Notes under the pieces: model-generated
What the model was told of the DNA's origin: nothing
Databases searched by the model: none
Seen by the model: the letters and a program-made list of their open reading frames with translations, nothing else
Shown here: piece by piece, positions 35,641 to 51,907 of the stretch
Position numbering within the stretch: position 1 is the first letter of the stretch
Layout: every line of letters begins with the position of its first letter
Origin: Astrocystis sublimbata
Taxonomy: Eukaryota; Ascomycota; Sordariomycetes; Xylariales; Xylariaceae
Length of the DNA: 64,000 nucleotides
Assembly: GCA_022453515.1 (NCBI GenBank)
Contig: JAJNNY010000011.1
Span: 372,001 to 436,000, forward strand
Direction of reading: 5' to 3'
Program-made: the position numbers and the translations under genes

Positions 35641-38600
35641 CTAGGAGTTGAGCGTCTTGATCATCATCTTGATCTTTCTCTTGTCGACAACAAGCAAGTT
35701 GCGCTCTTCGAACATCGAATTCATCGTATCAACAACTTTGTGGAAGCTGCTGGCGGCCCCACGCTCCTGCGTGAAACGAGCGATGCATAGATGGCTGCGT
35801 TTTCCGTGTTCGATCACCGTCATTAGTTCAGCTGCGAATGCAACTTCTTTCATATCAAGATCTAATGTTCACAAATCGAGTTAGTTTCCTGTGCTCCAGT
35901 AAAGGCCGACTGCAAGGCAAGGCGCCTCGTCACCATTTCTCACTCACAGTTTGGTCGTCCCACTCGAGCGAAGACAATATTTCTCTCCTTGTCGACCTCA
36001 ATATCTCGGATGCCATATTGGCGCCATTCCTTGAGCAAGATGGCTGTTTCTTGTCGCGCACGGCGACGGGAAATGGAGAAGCAAATGTATTTGGTGGCTG
36101 GCTTGACTCTGAACAAGCGAGCGAGCCAATTCTGCTGTGGCTCGATATTACGCGGCTTGTCATGATCGTCATCTTGCCGAGATGGGCGACTGAAGTTGCG
36201 GACCGGTTTCGAAGCACGCACATCGTCAAGTTCCGAGTCTGTGATTATTGTGTAAGCATTCGTTGCACGGGATATCCTCACACTCAACGTACCTGCTCGC
36301 GACATCTGTATGTCAGGTCTATTCTTATCATTACGCCAGAAAGCGAGATGGAGGCTTTTCTTTTTGGCGGGCCCAAGGGCAGAGTCCGTTGAAGAATTCG
36401 TAGAATCGTATGTGTGACGTTTGTTTCGAGCTGAGGTAGACTCTAGCTTCCCACCATACAGCTCTTCTTGATCCTTTGATCCACGCTTGAACCAAGATGC
36501 TTTTTTCTTGGGGAAATTTGGTTTTGCCGTATCCTCTGATGGGGCTTCATGGGTATCTGCAGAACTGACAAGTTCCTCCTGCATGTATCGTTGACGGAGA
36601 TCGAGTTCCTGTTTAGACCCAGAGTATGCGGAAATGCCGCGAGTCATATGCTTACGAGTGTTGAGAATCCCAGAAGCTTCGGCCGTTGTGCGTAGTTTGG
36701 TTGAAGGCGAATTGACGACACGTATGGTGTTGTCGTGTTGAGAGAGATACCTAAGACCTTGGGATACAGCGGCTTGTGCTGAACCTCCTTTCGTGTACCA
36801 AACCGGCGCAGAAGCATTCCGATTTCTATTGCTAGCATTGTGATTGGTCTCTTCCTTCGACTTTTCACCGATCGATGGCAAAGGGATTTTGTCCCTTCCC
36901 CACTGAGTGCTGTATTGCGAATAGATAGGAGCCGAGACAACTCTGCGCTTTGCCTCTTCCTCTGCCTCTGACCCTCTCTTCGGAGCGTGATTATTTGGTT
37001 GAGAAGTATTCCGATTCGCGTGCATGGTTTTGTCGCCGGTATAGTGTTTATCTCCCTGCCTCTTCTTCGTTGTCACGACCTCGGAACTCGTCGTAGAGGG
37101 TGTGGGTGGTAGGGGTCTATGATCCCAGGGATGATAGTTTCCGGGTACATTTGTCCTTCCACTGGCAGCGGGAGTTGGTGTTGACAGGATGATAGAAGAC
37201 AACTGTGTTGCATCCATGAAGTCTGACGCTTCGTCGAGAACTTGGTCTTGGTATGACTCGGGGTCGAGTAGGGAGCTATTGAAAGCATCGTCGCAGTCCC
37301 TCGCTATGCTGTGGCTGAACTCACGGACTTCCTCGTTCCAATGCGCACTGTCTTGATACTTCTGAGAGGTATTCATCATGGGCTGGGTTTCTGCTCTACT
37401 TCTCCCGTTCAAAGCCTCAGGCACTCTGGGCTCTTCGACAGGGTTAACGAGCCGAGCACAATCGTATTCGTTTGATGCATCATCTCCAGCAATACTGGCC
37501 TGTGCGCGTGCTATTCCGTGATGCCCTCCAGACTTCTTGCGAACATGTGAGAAATTGACTCCTCTTTTGTGTCGAGAAGCTGGTCGGCTGTACGGAATAC
37601 TCTCGCCGCTCTGAATCGAACCCAGCGACTGTCGAGACGTTCGCGTTGCCAGGGGCCCGCGGGCACTCCTCACCTGTCGGGAATTAGTGGAAGTGCTTCT
37701 AAACGATCCGTGTCGGCCCTGGCGTGAATTTGAGGAACGATTCGAGTTATTGGCTGTACTTCCATTGCGGTGGACAACGATTTTTGCATGGCTAGCGTAA
37801 CCGTTGCCCATGACTTTTGAGGACTTGTAAGGATCGTAGCTCACGATGGTCGTGCCACCGTCGGTATAGTCGCCTGATTCCCCGATGCTTCCATCGGTGG
37901 GTACCGTAGAGATCACGGTAAATCGTGAAGGCGTCCTTCCGTACCGAGAGGGAAATTGAGCTGTGGTAACCTTCTTCTTCCAGTTAGCAGGTCGCAAATG
38001 GTGAAAATCGCTTGGAGAGTAAGTCAGGTCCGCATCGTAGTTCTCCAGCTTCTCTTCTCTATAGTTGAATAGCAGCCAATAGAAGAGCTTCTGGTCATTA
38101 GGCCTGTCACACATTGTCAGCTGATCGAAACTGACATGTAGGAGAAAAAACTGTTTGGACATACTGTGCGTTGGTCAGTTGCATTGCAATCTGCTTCTCG
38201 GAAAATGTGTGCCACATTGACTTCAGCTGACGTAAAATTTGCAAGTCGAGTTCTTCTACCGGCACGGGCTTGGATTTATCGCTCGCTCGAGACGCGAGTG
38301 TACGTTTTCTAACATTCAGGTCATCCAGATCATCGTATTTCCGAATTAAGGGGTGTTTCCATATCTTGCGTATCGGAATGCGCTTTACCGGATCTACCGT
38401 GAGCATCTTCGCAATCAGGTCTCGAGCCTCTTTGCCGAGAAAGTCGGGTACATAGTAGACGCCTTTCTTCGCTTTTGCGAGTAGCCTGGGCAGATCCCCA
38501 TCTGGATCGTCGAAGGGAAGACGACGGCAGAGGGTAGAATAGAGTAGACAGCCCAAGCTCCAGATATCAACTTTGTCGCCTTGGTAACGCGATCGAGCAA

Positions 38601-39640
38601 TCAATTCGGGGGCAGCGTAATGGGGACTGCCGCATGATGTTCTCAAGGCATGGGTTGGGCTTTGCTGGATGGCCGCCATGCCAAAATCGGCTATTTTGAC
38701 TACGCCATTGGACTGCATAAGGATATTCTCTGGCTTGATATCGCGATGGCAGATGTTGAATGAGTGAACATACTCCAAAGCGGTAAGTATTTGGCGAAGG
38801 TAGCCCACCATTTCGAATTCGGGAAGAGGGCCGTAGGAGCAGATGTAGGAAAACATGTCGCCGCAGTCCATATACTCTAAGACAAGATAACTGTGAGAAG
38901 CTTCATGCATCAGTATCATGAAAGCAAGAGAATATAGCTGAGGGGTCTACTACGAGGGTTGCGGGTATTAGAGACCTTGCCACTTACATCTCGGCACGGT
39001 TCTCCCATATATCATGCAACTTGACAATATGAGGGTGGTCAATGAGCTTGAGCACAGCGACCTCGCGCTCGATGGCTAAGGGCATATGTCTCTGAGAGTT
39101 GAACTCGTCGCGGTTGCGATCCCACTTGTCTAGCTCTGCCATGCTCCCTGCCTGGCTCAGCTGGGTCATGTTCTTGGCCAATATCTTGACGGCCACGACA
39201 TCTTGTGTAGTATGATGTCTAGCTAGGCGGACGCGAGCAGCCGAGCCCTTGCCCAAGGTCTTGCCCAATTGCCATGGGCCGATGTGCGTCTTTCGTTTGC
39301 CACCTGACGTGCCGCTAGATGTAGAGATTTGGGAGAATCGATGATTTGTATGTGGCTCCTTGATACCTGAGGGGGCAGCAGATGGAGCAGGGTCAGTGGG
39401 AGCAGTTTGGCATTTCGAGTTGGCAACGATACTCCTGGACGACGAGGCGGTAGCTCGTGGGTGGGAAGGCTTGGTGGAGGATTGTTTGGCTGGATTAATA
39501 CGCAATGGGTTCGGTTCCAGCTTTGACAACGGTCTACCGTGCTTCACCGGCTTCTGAGGCGAAGCATTGACAACCCGATCGGTTGCATCGCCCAGAGGAG
39601 TGCGGCGAGTGCGAGTCGTCGAACCACCGCGGTCAGCCAT
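35641..39640 (-). CDS. HSL1: Gin4/Hsl1/Nim1-family serine/threonine kinase
   Basis: Exons 38988-39640, 38165-38890, 35948-38103 and 35641-35861 join in phase to 1251 residues. A basic, disordered N-terminus (1 to about 120) precedes a complete kinase domain: GKGSAARVRLA glycine loop, VAVKIL lysine, HRDIKPEN catalytic loop, DFGMAA, and the SCGSPHYAAPE activation segment. The insert between the lysine and the IEREVAVLKL helix is typical of Gin4/Hsl1 kinases. NDQKLFYWLLFNYREEKLENY follows, then a long disordered region. The C-terminus (about 1150-1251) resembles the fungal KA1-type membrane-binding domain and ends with the EHGKRSH and GAASSFHKVVD blocks. In yeasts these kinases sit at the septin ring, phosphorylate septins and relieve Swe1/Wee1 inhibition of mitosis. 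The symbol is family-level, since filamentous fungi usually have one member for HSL1, GIN4 and KCC4. The start at 39640 is the first ATG; upstream codons lack one. Confidence 0.93.
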
Positions 39641-41420
39641 GTCCGGGGTGGGCAACTCAGCACATCCGGGCTGGTGTAAGTCCAACCAAACCAGTTTTCT
39701 CTAACGAGCGTGGGTTATAAACAATGGAAGTTCACAGACAAGTAGAATGGGAAGAGAAGGCGTGGGACCACAGGCGCAGGTGTAATTAGTATGGGACAAG
39801 CGATGGAAATGCGCCAAACGAGCTATAGATAGTAGTGAAACAGGGCAAGTCGGTTGTTATTCAGAGAGAGTGTGTGTAGTTGGAGGTGCTACGAGCTGTG
39901 GTAGCAGACAATGGCAGCATGCGGCTTGAACGGAAGGGGGTCCTGGAGACTGATAGGTGCAGATTGAAGGAAAGTAGGTCAAGTCATGGCTGCCGAGATT
40001 TGCATGCGCAGGTAGAGTGGGAGTTGCAACATGTGGCTGGCTCAAGTGAGGAATGCTGACGGGGAGGTATGTAATTTGGAAGAGGCCGAGCTGAAGTAAA
40101 CAAGACACTGGCGGGTAGGCAGAAAATTGAAGGCTACCTTCAGGCAGCTACGGGTTTGCACCTACCTAACCTTACGGGCTTGAGCTACATGTACTATGTA
40201 CCCAGTAGATAGGCGCAGGTCTGGATCATTAGTTGACCTCATCCGTGCTCAGGTTAAGCCGTGGTTATGAAGTTCAGCTAAGTTGTTGATTGTTGTCGTA
40301 CCTCTCTCCAAGTACTACCCAGGTAGGATAAGGTACATAGGTCGGTACTTGGCCCCTTGGATTTTTAAATTAGCAGTATCTGATTGACAGTCATGTCCGG
40401 ATTGACACAAGACGGAGCTTTCCACTTGGAAAAACATCTCCAGCTTTTTCAACGTGCGTGGTGACGTTGATGTGGCCAGTTAACTCCTCTGCCAATGTTA
40501 ACAAACATCGCGGCATTTGAAAGTAGCATGTCGGAATTATAGTTGCCTTAGCAACGCCTGGACAACATCAATAGCATAGTACAATCGAGCAAAGATAACA
40601 CACATGGTATGAAGGAGAATTGGAGGCGTTTATGTGTAGTGCTGGTAGCAGGCAATCTAGAGGTGATTTGATTTACAGAAAGTTGAAAAGGCAGGGTCAT
40701 GGAGCAGATATCGATTTGGACCTTGGAGATAGCCAGGGATTTGCAGAAAGAGAGCGAAAACCTCAACTCGACCAGCATGGTAGATGTTACTCGGCATGTT
40801 TTGCTGTAGGTTTTAGGTGTGTTGATGAAGTCTAAGCCTTGAGGTTGGATTGGAGATGTGATTGAGGCTCACATTCCACCACTCGATGGGGAAAGCGCTC
40901 GATTGGGTTTAGAGCGGAATTGAGCATGCTGCTTTGACAGGGGCTCGCAGGGGCTACCTAGGCCGCTAAGCTGCTAGTGGGGTTCTACCATTCAATTAAG
41001 ACGCGGTAAGCACGCGTCGTGTTAGGGTACCTACTGGCCCTGCGCGGCGCATAGGCCACAGAGGCAAGGTGAAGTTGGTGATAGCGGGCTGCAACCTCAA
41101 GCATCTTAGGTACTTTACCTAGGTAGTACTTATTTTGATGCGCACATCTTGTATGGGAAGGATCCTGTACACTTTGTGAAGGTGCGATCCACCTCCAGCC
41201 CAGCGCTTTGTAAAGTAACACAGGTACCGATGCCTTACCACTGCCGAGTGAGGTAGCACATAGCATCTCGAATCCTCCAACCCCGCATAACAACTGCCAC
41301 CAACCAAGTCGCGTTATCTGCCGAACAATCAGCCCGTCTTGGTCTTCTCCTTCGTCGCAACACAAAACATTTGCTGCCAATCCCGGGCACCACACTCTGT
41401 GACAATATCCCAAGCCTGCC
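39641..41420. promoter_or_regulatory. Divergent intergenic region, kinase / SMC5
   Basis: 1.78 kb between head-to-head starts. No gene is supported. It holds an ACGCGT (MluI cell-cycle-box-like) hexamer at 41012-41017, about 400 bases before SMC5, an ACCTAGGT site at 41117-41124, and several TACCTA repeats near 40160 and 40310-40330. The last 100 bases before SMC5 are C-rich, as usual for leaders here. Confidence 0.5.
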
Positions 41421-45068
<3,648 letters not shown>

Positions 45069-48000
45069 GTTTATGTGTTGGTGTTTTTTTGGTTTTGTTC
45101 GTTCGTTCTGTTTTTTTTTTCCAGGGGGTTGAGGTCAGCTTTTCTGTCTGTCTATGTGTGTGTCCATATGTTTGTATGACGACTGCGACTACGTCTGGGA
45201 CTAGGACTGCTCATCTATTGTTGCGTTTCGTGTCTATCGTCGGGGAAATTGTTGGTGTTTGGGGATCTATGTTAACTGCGTGTATTGCTTATAGGCTGGC
45301 AGGTAAGGAAGGGTGTAAATAGGGCTTAGATGTGTGTAAGAAAGGGGCTTCATAGCTGCACATTTCGGGGATGGAAGAGAAAACCAATGACTAAGTGTGT
45401 TTGCGGCGACACGACCCAGGCACGTAGTGTGAGAGTTAAACACAAGTGCCTGCCCTTTAAAACATATCACTCACTGTCTATCTATATCTATATCAATATA
45501 CTAAAGCAACGTATGTCCTGTCTGTGACGTTATTATTACCTGGTTGTATAGAAATTATATAGATGAAGAATAGATGCAATATCTACTTACATTGCATCGG
45601 ACAGTCTGAACGACATAAACATCAAAGGCCTCATCTGCCGGCATCGGTTTGTTGACAATCTCTACTCCGGTTTCCTGGCTACTCAGTTGAAACAGAATAC
45701 CACCCACACCCGTCCTACCAAGTCGAACTATCCTTGTCCAAAAATATGACTCTCGCTTGTTCTTTCTACGTGAAACGAACGTGGCTGAAGTGTTGCGAAG
45801 GATGGCGCTTTTCCTCGTAGTTTATTCTGGGACTCACGGATAACCAGCAACTGTGAGGATAGCAGCATGTTGAATGATCCATACGTAAAATAGAGTTGCA
45901 AAGTTGTCAAAATGAACAAATATAATAAAAGGTGCAGTAAAGGATACATACTTGACGCATGTTGCTAGCATGCTGCCGACATTGATAATGAATACATCGC
46001 GGTTATAACGATGTTGTTGCAACGCTTGAGTTCGGCATTATTAGCTATATTCGAGCATTAAACAGTACAACGAAAGATCACCGTACCAAGATGGGTGAGG
46101 TGGTAGTAAGAATCGCATATGGAGTCCTTCAAGGGTAGGGCTCGTCGTTTGGGAGACTTATTCTACTGAGATCTTATCAAGTAGGTCTCTATAAAGGGTT
46201 TTCATAGCTTCCCAACGCGGTGTTGGCGATCGAATGGAAATAACGAGTTGTTATTTATTCGTTTCTAGTTTCAGAAAAGTCGAGAGGCCCACGCAAGTTG
46301 GGGAAGATTCACAAGTGGTAAGGAAAGCTGAACTTTTCACTGAGAGACGAGAATCCCTTTGTTGCGATCAACTACGAAACCGCAAAACTCTGGATGCAAT
46401 ATTCAACGCAGCCTATTCTAAAGTAAAGCAGCGTGTTCGATTGTACGGCTTCAGCCATTGCTCACACTAACTCGACGCCTTTCTCACCCACCTGTAATGA
46501 GCTCAATGATATCCAGTTCTACAATAAACATCTGCTTGTATTGGAAAGTACACTTGTTGCCACGCATTCCCGAAGATATGAACCGCAATATTACTTCCAG
46601 CGAGTATGAGGAACACCATCCGATCGTGCGCCAACGAGACTGTTAATGGCGTACTCAGTACACTGATTGGAAAATTCGGCAGAGCTATTGCATTGTACAT
46701 GCTGAGATGGCCTTGATTTGCGTCACATAATCAGTCTGTTTATCGTCGCAAGCCTCGCTTTCCTGGCGACAACGACTCTTGCGAATGCGAGGGACAACCA
46801 ACAATCAATCACACTTGTTTAATTCGACCATCTATGCGCCTTGCTCGAGGATATGTATAGCATGTAGTTGCAGCTTGTAGTATAAATTTGGACTAAGGTT
46901 TCTATCTGGTCAGGTAAGGGAGAATAGGAATGGTTATTCGATGGAATATTCAAGTATCGTTATTCGTTGCAACTTGCTTTCAAGTACATCTATCCCATCG
47001 ACGAGATATTCCCGTAACTGTGCTAATTGCAATTGAAAGCATCTGAGCATTCTATTCTTTCTTATTTTCGATTGATCTAAGTAGAGTACGGCTGTTCGAC
47101 GTGTAGTGTGTGAAAAATAGATGCAATGTCTACTTGTACATGCCCTAGAGCAATATTCTGATAAATCGCGTAATGATAGACATCGTATAACCTACAGATC
47201 GGGTTTCAATAAGTTCTATAATCATATAAGTTGCTTTAATAGATTGGAAAGTTATATAAATAGTGACATGTTTTAATAGTCTTTTAATTTAACTTTCACA
47301 CTACGTGCTCGAGTCATCGTGAATCAGTTAGTCTCGAGATCCTTTGGGTTCTCCCGTTCTTGGCGGGTGGATCGATCTACCTACGCAGCGACGAACGAAG
47401 GGCCCGGGGGCACGGGGAATGCTTCAACACCTTCCTAGGTCGGTTCGGGTTTAAGGGGTCCTCGGGGTTTTAGAGATGCAATGTCCAGTTCGACGCCCTC
47501 GGCCGAATGACCCAAGAAACTCAATCTCATAGGCCTGGCACCGAGCTGCGCTACACAACTGTACTTACTTACCTCAGACAGGTCAGATACGTCGCACCTG
47601 CACTAAACTTACAAAGCTCGAAGCTTACCTAAGAAAACCGGGTCGTCGAGGCGACTTGATCTACGAATAAATCTGGTAATCGGCATAGCCTAAGCGCAAC
47701 AGGGCGTGACCTAGTCGAGCCAGTCAGTCCTCTCCGTCCAGTCTCATGGGCTCTGGAAACACACAGCACTGTATGTATCTACTGTTGTACCCCCCTTCTT
47801 TGTTCGATGGACCGGAAGCCCGAGGAAGCTGCCACATTGCGAGTCTCAGAAAGCGTGCGACCAGGATGTTGGCCCTCAGCCGCCGCCCTCCAGTTTCAAT
47901 GCGTGCACGCTCCACACATCTCATTCCTGCCGCTCTGGCTAAGTTCCGAGTAGCTGGGCTGAGGGCCCCCGAGTCACGTCGTCAGTGCTTTATCATCGCC

Positions 48001-48024
48001 CGCTTCACCATCCGCTTCACCATC
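48001..48024 (+). repeat. Tandem duplication of 12 bp
   Basis: Two perfect copies of CGCTTCACCATC in intergenic DNA. Confidence 0.9.
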
Positions 48025-51000
48025 CGTAGCTCGTTGTATGAGCTAGGTGGCGCGAGAGCCTTAGTTCGACACCGGGGCCAGCCTTGTCGTAGCAGCATAC
48101 CTCCAGTTGTGACTAGAAACAATAATAGAAATCTCGTACGCCGTTCACCTTCGCCTTCTGACGCAGGCAAACACTTCCCTAATATACAGATCAGGGCCGA
48201 GAACCCTGAGACACCGAGCTTGAGAGGATCACGCTTCTGATAGGTAGCTTGTCTCGTTGCACAAAGTAGCGACGATTTAATTGTAGGTGTTCTCGGGTGT
48301 GCACATACTGCATCTGCATACCAGCCTCGAACTGGAGAATCCCTGACCCCACCTGGACGCATTGTCGGGGTCAGGGAAGCACCCGAAGTCGCGAAGCGGA
48401 TAAGTCCTCGAGTCCTATGTAAGTAGGGCTTGGTCAGCGACAGAGTGCCTATTCGGGGCGAGTTGGTTGGTGAGCGTCCGCATTGCGAGGGATTGCCGTC
48501 GAGATATCGAATACCTAACAGTACAGTATATACGATTACCCGCAATGATCGGTCCTAAATATAGGTATGCACACCAACCAAGTCCCCATTCCTTCCTACT
48601 TGGGTTCTTTATACTCAGGTCTGTTAGGACTTAACTTGGGACTGTGCCTTGATCGAAGGAGCGTGCCATGCAGCATGCAAAGAGACCGTGTGCCACCAAC
48701 TGAATCCTGGGATGATACGTCTAGTGCCCGCCCGTTTCAAAGCGGAGGGTGGGCTCCTGACCGTGCCCATGACGCAGGCTATCGATTTCACATTTGTCAT
48801 GAGCATGTCGCTGTCTGCAGCGGGAGCATTAGTATTCCATATTTTGTCTTGAAGAGGCATGGTGCTGTCTTTGACACTTACTATGGATGCATATCTACGT
48901 ATGTGGGAAAAGTTGACGATGGGCCTCTTGGTATCGAATATAGAATATAGGAAAGTCTTACGAATGGATCGCAACTAGATTCCGGCTTTCATGCTTGATG
49001 GATCGGTATCCAAGATCAGGCGTTCGGGACTCCATGCTGGACTGATAGCACCGGCTGTCGGGACTCGGGGGGAATGCGCTGGGCACGGCTGGCACCTGAT
49101 TGGAGTCGTGTCCTTAAGATCGTCACTTTGCAGAAACACACTTGCTCGCGGTCGCGGTCACACTTGACAGACCATCTCCACCGCAGCTTGACAGAAATGA
49201 GAAAGTGCTCGCGTCCGTCTCCGCATTCCGTGTAGGTTACCGAGAACCTTGTGTGAGTCTATCGATCTACAACAGTTATGACTGAAAGAACACTATGTAG
49301 TATGGGTTATATTACAATTCTATGTTTATCAACATCGCTTGGGATGCTGCAGAGTGTCGTTATTGGAATTGCAGGGTTGGATTGAGCCATTCAGGCAAGG
49401 CTATGGTGACCAAACAGGCTCCAACTTGCTGGAGCATATGCAGTTGATCGCAGTCGATGGACAGCAGCACCATCACAGCATGTTTCCTGCTTTTGTACGT
49501 AGACAAGATTAAAACTGTGCCTGTGCTGAGTGGAGACGAGGACCTCCTGGACAAGAGATCACTGGGCACCTGGGCAGTCCTAGATATTTATTTATCTGGG
49601 AGCCCAAGCGAGCAACTTCGTGTGCATACGTGCCATGGCTTGGACCAAGTGTTTTTTCGCGCCTTTGGGATTATCGTGACTACCTATCGTGACTATTACT
49701 GTTTTGTCTGCAAACCTGTAATGGTTCCAGCATACCGCCATACTCACCTTCTATTTCCAGCGTACGGGTGGCGGGCATTAACCGAATTGCTCTGTACTGC
49801 ACTGTGCCGGACTCGACGGTATTACTATGGCAGCCCCGTCGAGCCCGTCGGCCCCCTTTGATCTGCCAGACCAATTCTGCGGCTGTCCCCACCCATAGGA
49901 TTAAGACCCTGAACATGGTAGCCCTTCGGCCCTGAAGTCTACAGCCGCGACGGAAATGTTTGTATCGTGTACGTGTACGTGTCCGACCAGCATTCCCCCT
50001 ATTGCGAGAAATGAATAGATGTCCAAAAGTACCCTCCGTCCTGCCCTACCAACATCGTGCCGATAAATGCCCTATGTATGTCCTTCAACAAGCCTTGTCT
50101 ACGTCATGGCGACACAGGATGTAAGGCTCAGCAGTGCCAGTGGCACTGGAAGAATAAGCTGATGTGTGCAAATCCGATACTGCGTATCTGCGTCTTTTAC
50201 TCGTAGAGGAGGTCCAATAGTCGCAGTAAGTTAGTTGTCAGCTCGAGGACTCGAGGCACACGCTGCGGCTTACAAATGCAGCGCTCGTTACCCGGATGGG
50301 AATGGTGGCGGGCGTTAGAATGGTTATTCTTTTTTAGCACGCATCTACTGTGCCTATCGGTGAGCTGAGTACATGCCGATCTTCTACGGCGTTGTTTCCA
50401 GCATATGGCACACGCTGGGTGATCTGGATATGGTGGGATAAAGGAGGTCTTGGTATGGCGGAAGTCCACCAACCCCAGGACAAGGAGACAAGGAAACAAG
50501 GAGCTGGATGATTGTTTGGGTTGGAATCTCACAAAGATCGCGACGAACCGTCAATGTTTCCAGTTGTATATACTACTTGGTACCTAAGGTTGTAGGCTTC
50601 AATTCTTACCGTAGATGCACAATCAAGAAATTGCGGTTTGTGCAATGATTCTGGATGCTGGTTCCTTCATTCGACCACCAATTCCTATCTTATGCTCGAG
50701 GCCTGCTTGGTCTGTTCCAAGGTTTCGCACTTGGGCCTGCGCCACGCTCGCGCTACGATAAAATTACCGATTAAGGGACTGCTGGAACGGAGGCGGGGGC
50801 TCGCTGCTAGGCACTTAGGTACCGTGACAGTATGTGTCTACATATGGCACTGTACGAGTACCCAAAATCAAACCACGAACACTTCAAAGGTTGCATCTGC
50901 CAGGTACGTACCTACTACCTATCAGACGATGAGCTCGCCTCATCAAGCGAAGACCACAAGCAGAGGCCTGCGACTGCTGGGCGTTGTTATCGGGATGCTG

Positions 51001-51650
51001 GTCAATAGGGGCATTACAGTATGATCTGAGATCTTCTCACTGGGTGCGATACGTCTCCCCAGCAGGAAGCACTGCGATGCTGTAATTTTAGGGCCGTTTC
51101 TGGGCCGCGCTGACACAGCAGAGAGTCCACTCTTTCCATGTTCAATGCCCGCTTGCGCAGCTGCCTGCCTCGCCTCTCGCCTGCGGTGTGATGCCTGAGC
51201 CCGCTGAGCCCGCTGAGTGCCTGAGGTGCTGTAGCTAAGCCGGCCGGGTGCACTAAGGCAACTGCTAATAGCAGACATGCAGGGGACCCAGCCCGCCAGC
51301 GTGCATCCCCCGGTCCATCCGGCATGGTGGTGGTGGGGGGGGGGGTTAGTTCCCTGTACTGGAGACTGGCATGGTACTTCCCGCGTACTGTACGCTGGTG
51401 CGGCCAGCTTGGTCCTGTTTCTGTTCTGTTACCCAGCTCAGCCAGCGAGTCAATCAAAACTTGCCCAGCGCCCAGTCCCGTCGTGTCCAATAACCTGCGT
51501 AGCCCGAGCCCAGCCCAGCCCGTCTTGTCCTGTCTTGTCTTGTCTCGTCTCCCTGTCCGTCAGCAACAACACCAGCCAGCCAAACACCACCTACGACGAG
51601 ACGGGCACACCTCACCCTCCTTTCCATTCACTAACCACTAACGCCTTGGA

Positions 51651-51662
51651 ATGACCGCATGA
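51651..51662 (+). other. Minimal upstream ORF (three codons) in the flippase leader
   Basis: ATG ACC GCA TGA. Its stop codon overlaps the ATG of the longer upstream ORF at 51659 in the ATGA arrangement that permits termination-reinitiation. It is a real leader element only if transcription starts upstream of 51651, which the pyrimidine block at about 51525-51560 suggests. Confidence 0.4.
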
Positions 51663-51880
51663 ACTGCAACAACATCGCTGCACCACCCACATCGCCCATC
51701 GACAATTGCTCGCATGCACGCACGTCCAAACGAACGTATATAGTCGGCTTTGCCCATCCGCGACGCCAGCCGCTGCGCGACGTCGACACGACACCGTCAT
51801 CCGCCAGCATCGGCCTCGCTGGAACCGATATCACGACCAACCGGCCGCTGAGCGAGTCTGGCGACGCGAGCTGCCGCTGA
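51659..51880 (+). other. Upstream ORF of 73 codons in the flippase leader
   Basis: An ATG-initiated frame of 73 codons ends with TGA 27 bases before the flippase start codon and is in a different register from it. It shows no similarity I recognise. Its position in the probable 5' leader suggests translational control rather than a functional peptide. Confidence 0.4.
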
Positions 51881-51907
51881 CGGGCGCTGCCCGAGAGACA
51901 TCTAATT

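Larger units (their letters stand above)
45069..51907. other. Gene desert, about 6.8 kb, plus flippase leader
   Basis: No gene is supported between SMC5 and the flippase. Seen here: a T-rich SMC5 3' region (45080-45125); AT-rich DNA from about 45480 to 47310; two near-identical 20-mers at 45569-45588 and 47116-47135; an abrupt GC-rich segment at about 47330-47480; a 12-bp tandem duplication at 48001-48024; and a G run near 51334-51346. The last 370 bases form the flippase promoter and leader, with a TCTTG-repeated pyrimidine block at about 51525-51560 and the upstream ORFs listed separately. Confidence 0.5.

Noticed and set aside
47746..48545. Overlapping frames of 164 and 187 codons on opposite strands
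   Set aside because: They shadow each other, share a 12-bp tandem repeat and have no family resemblance.
49457..49861. ATG-led frame of 134 codons
   Set aside because: Not recognisable, no codon bias, and overlapped by an antisense frame of similar quality; a lineage-specific gene cannot be excluded without RNA data.
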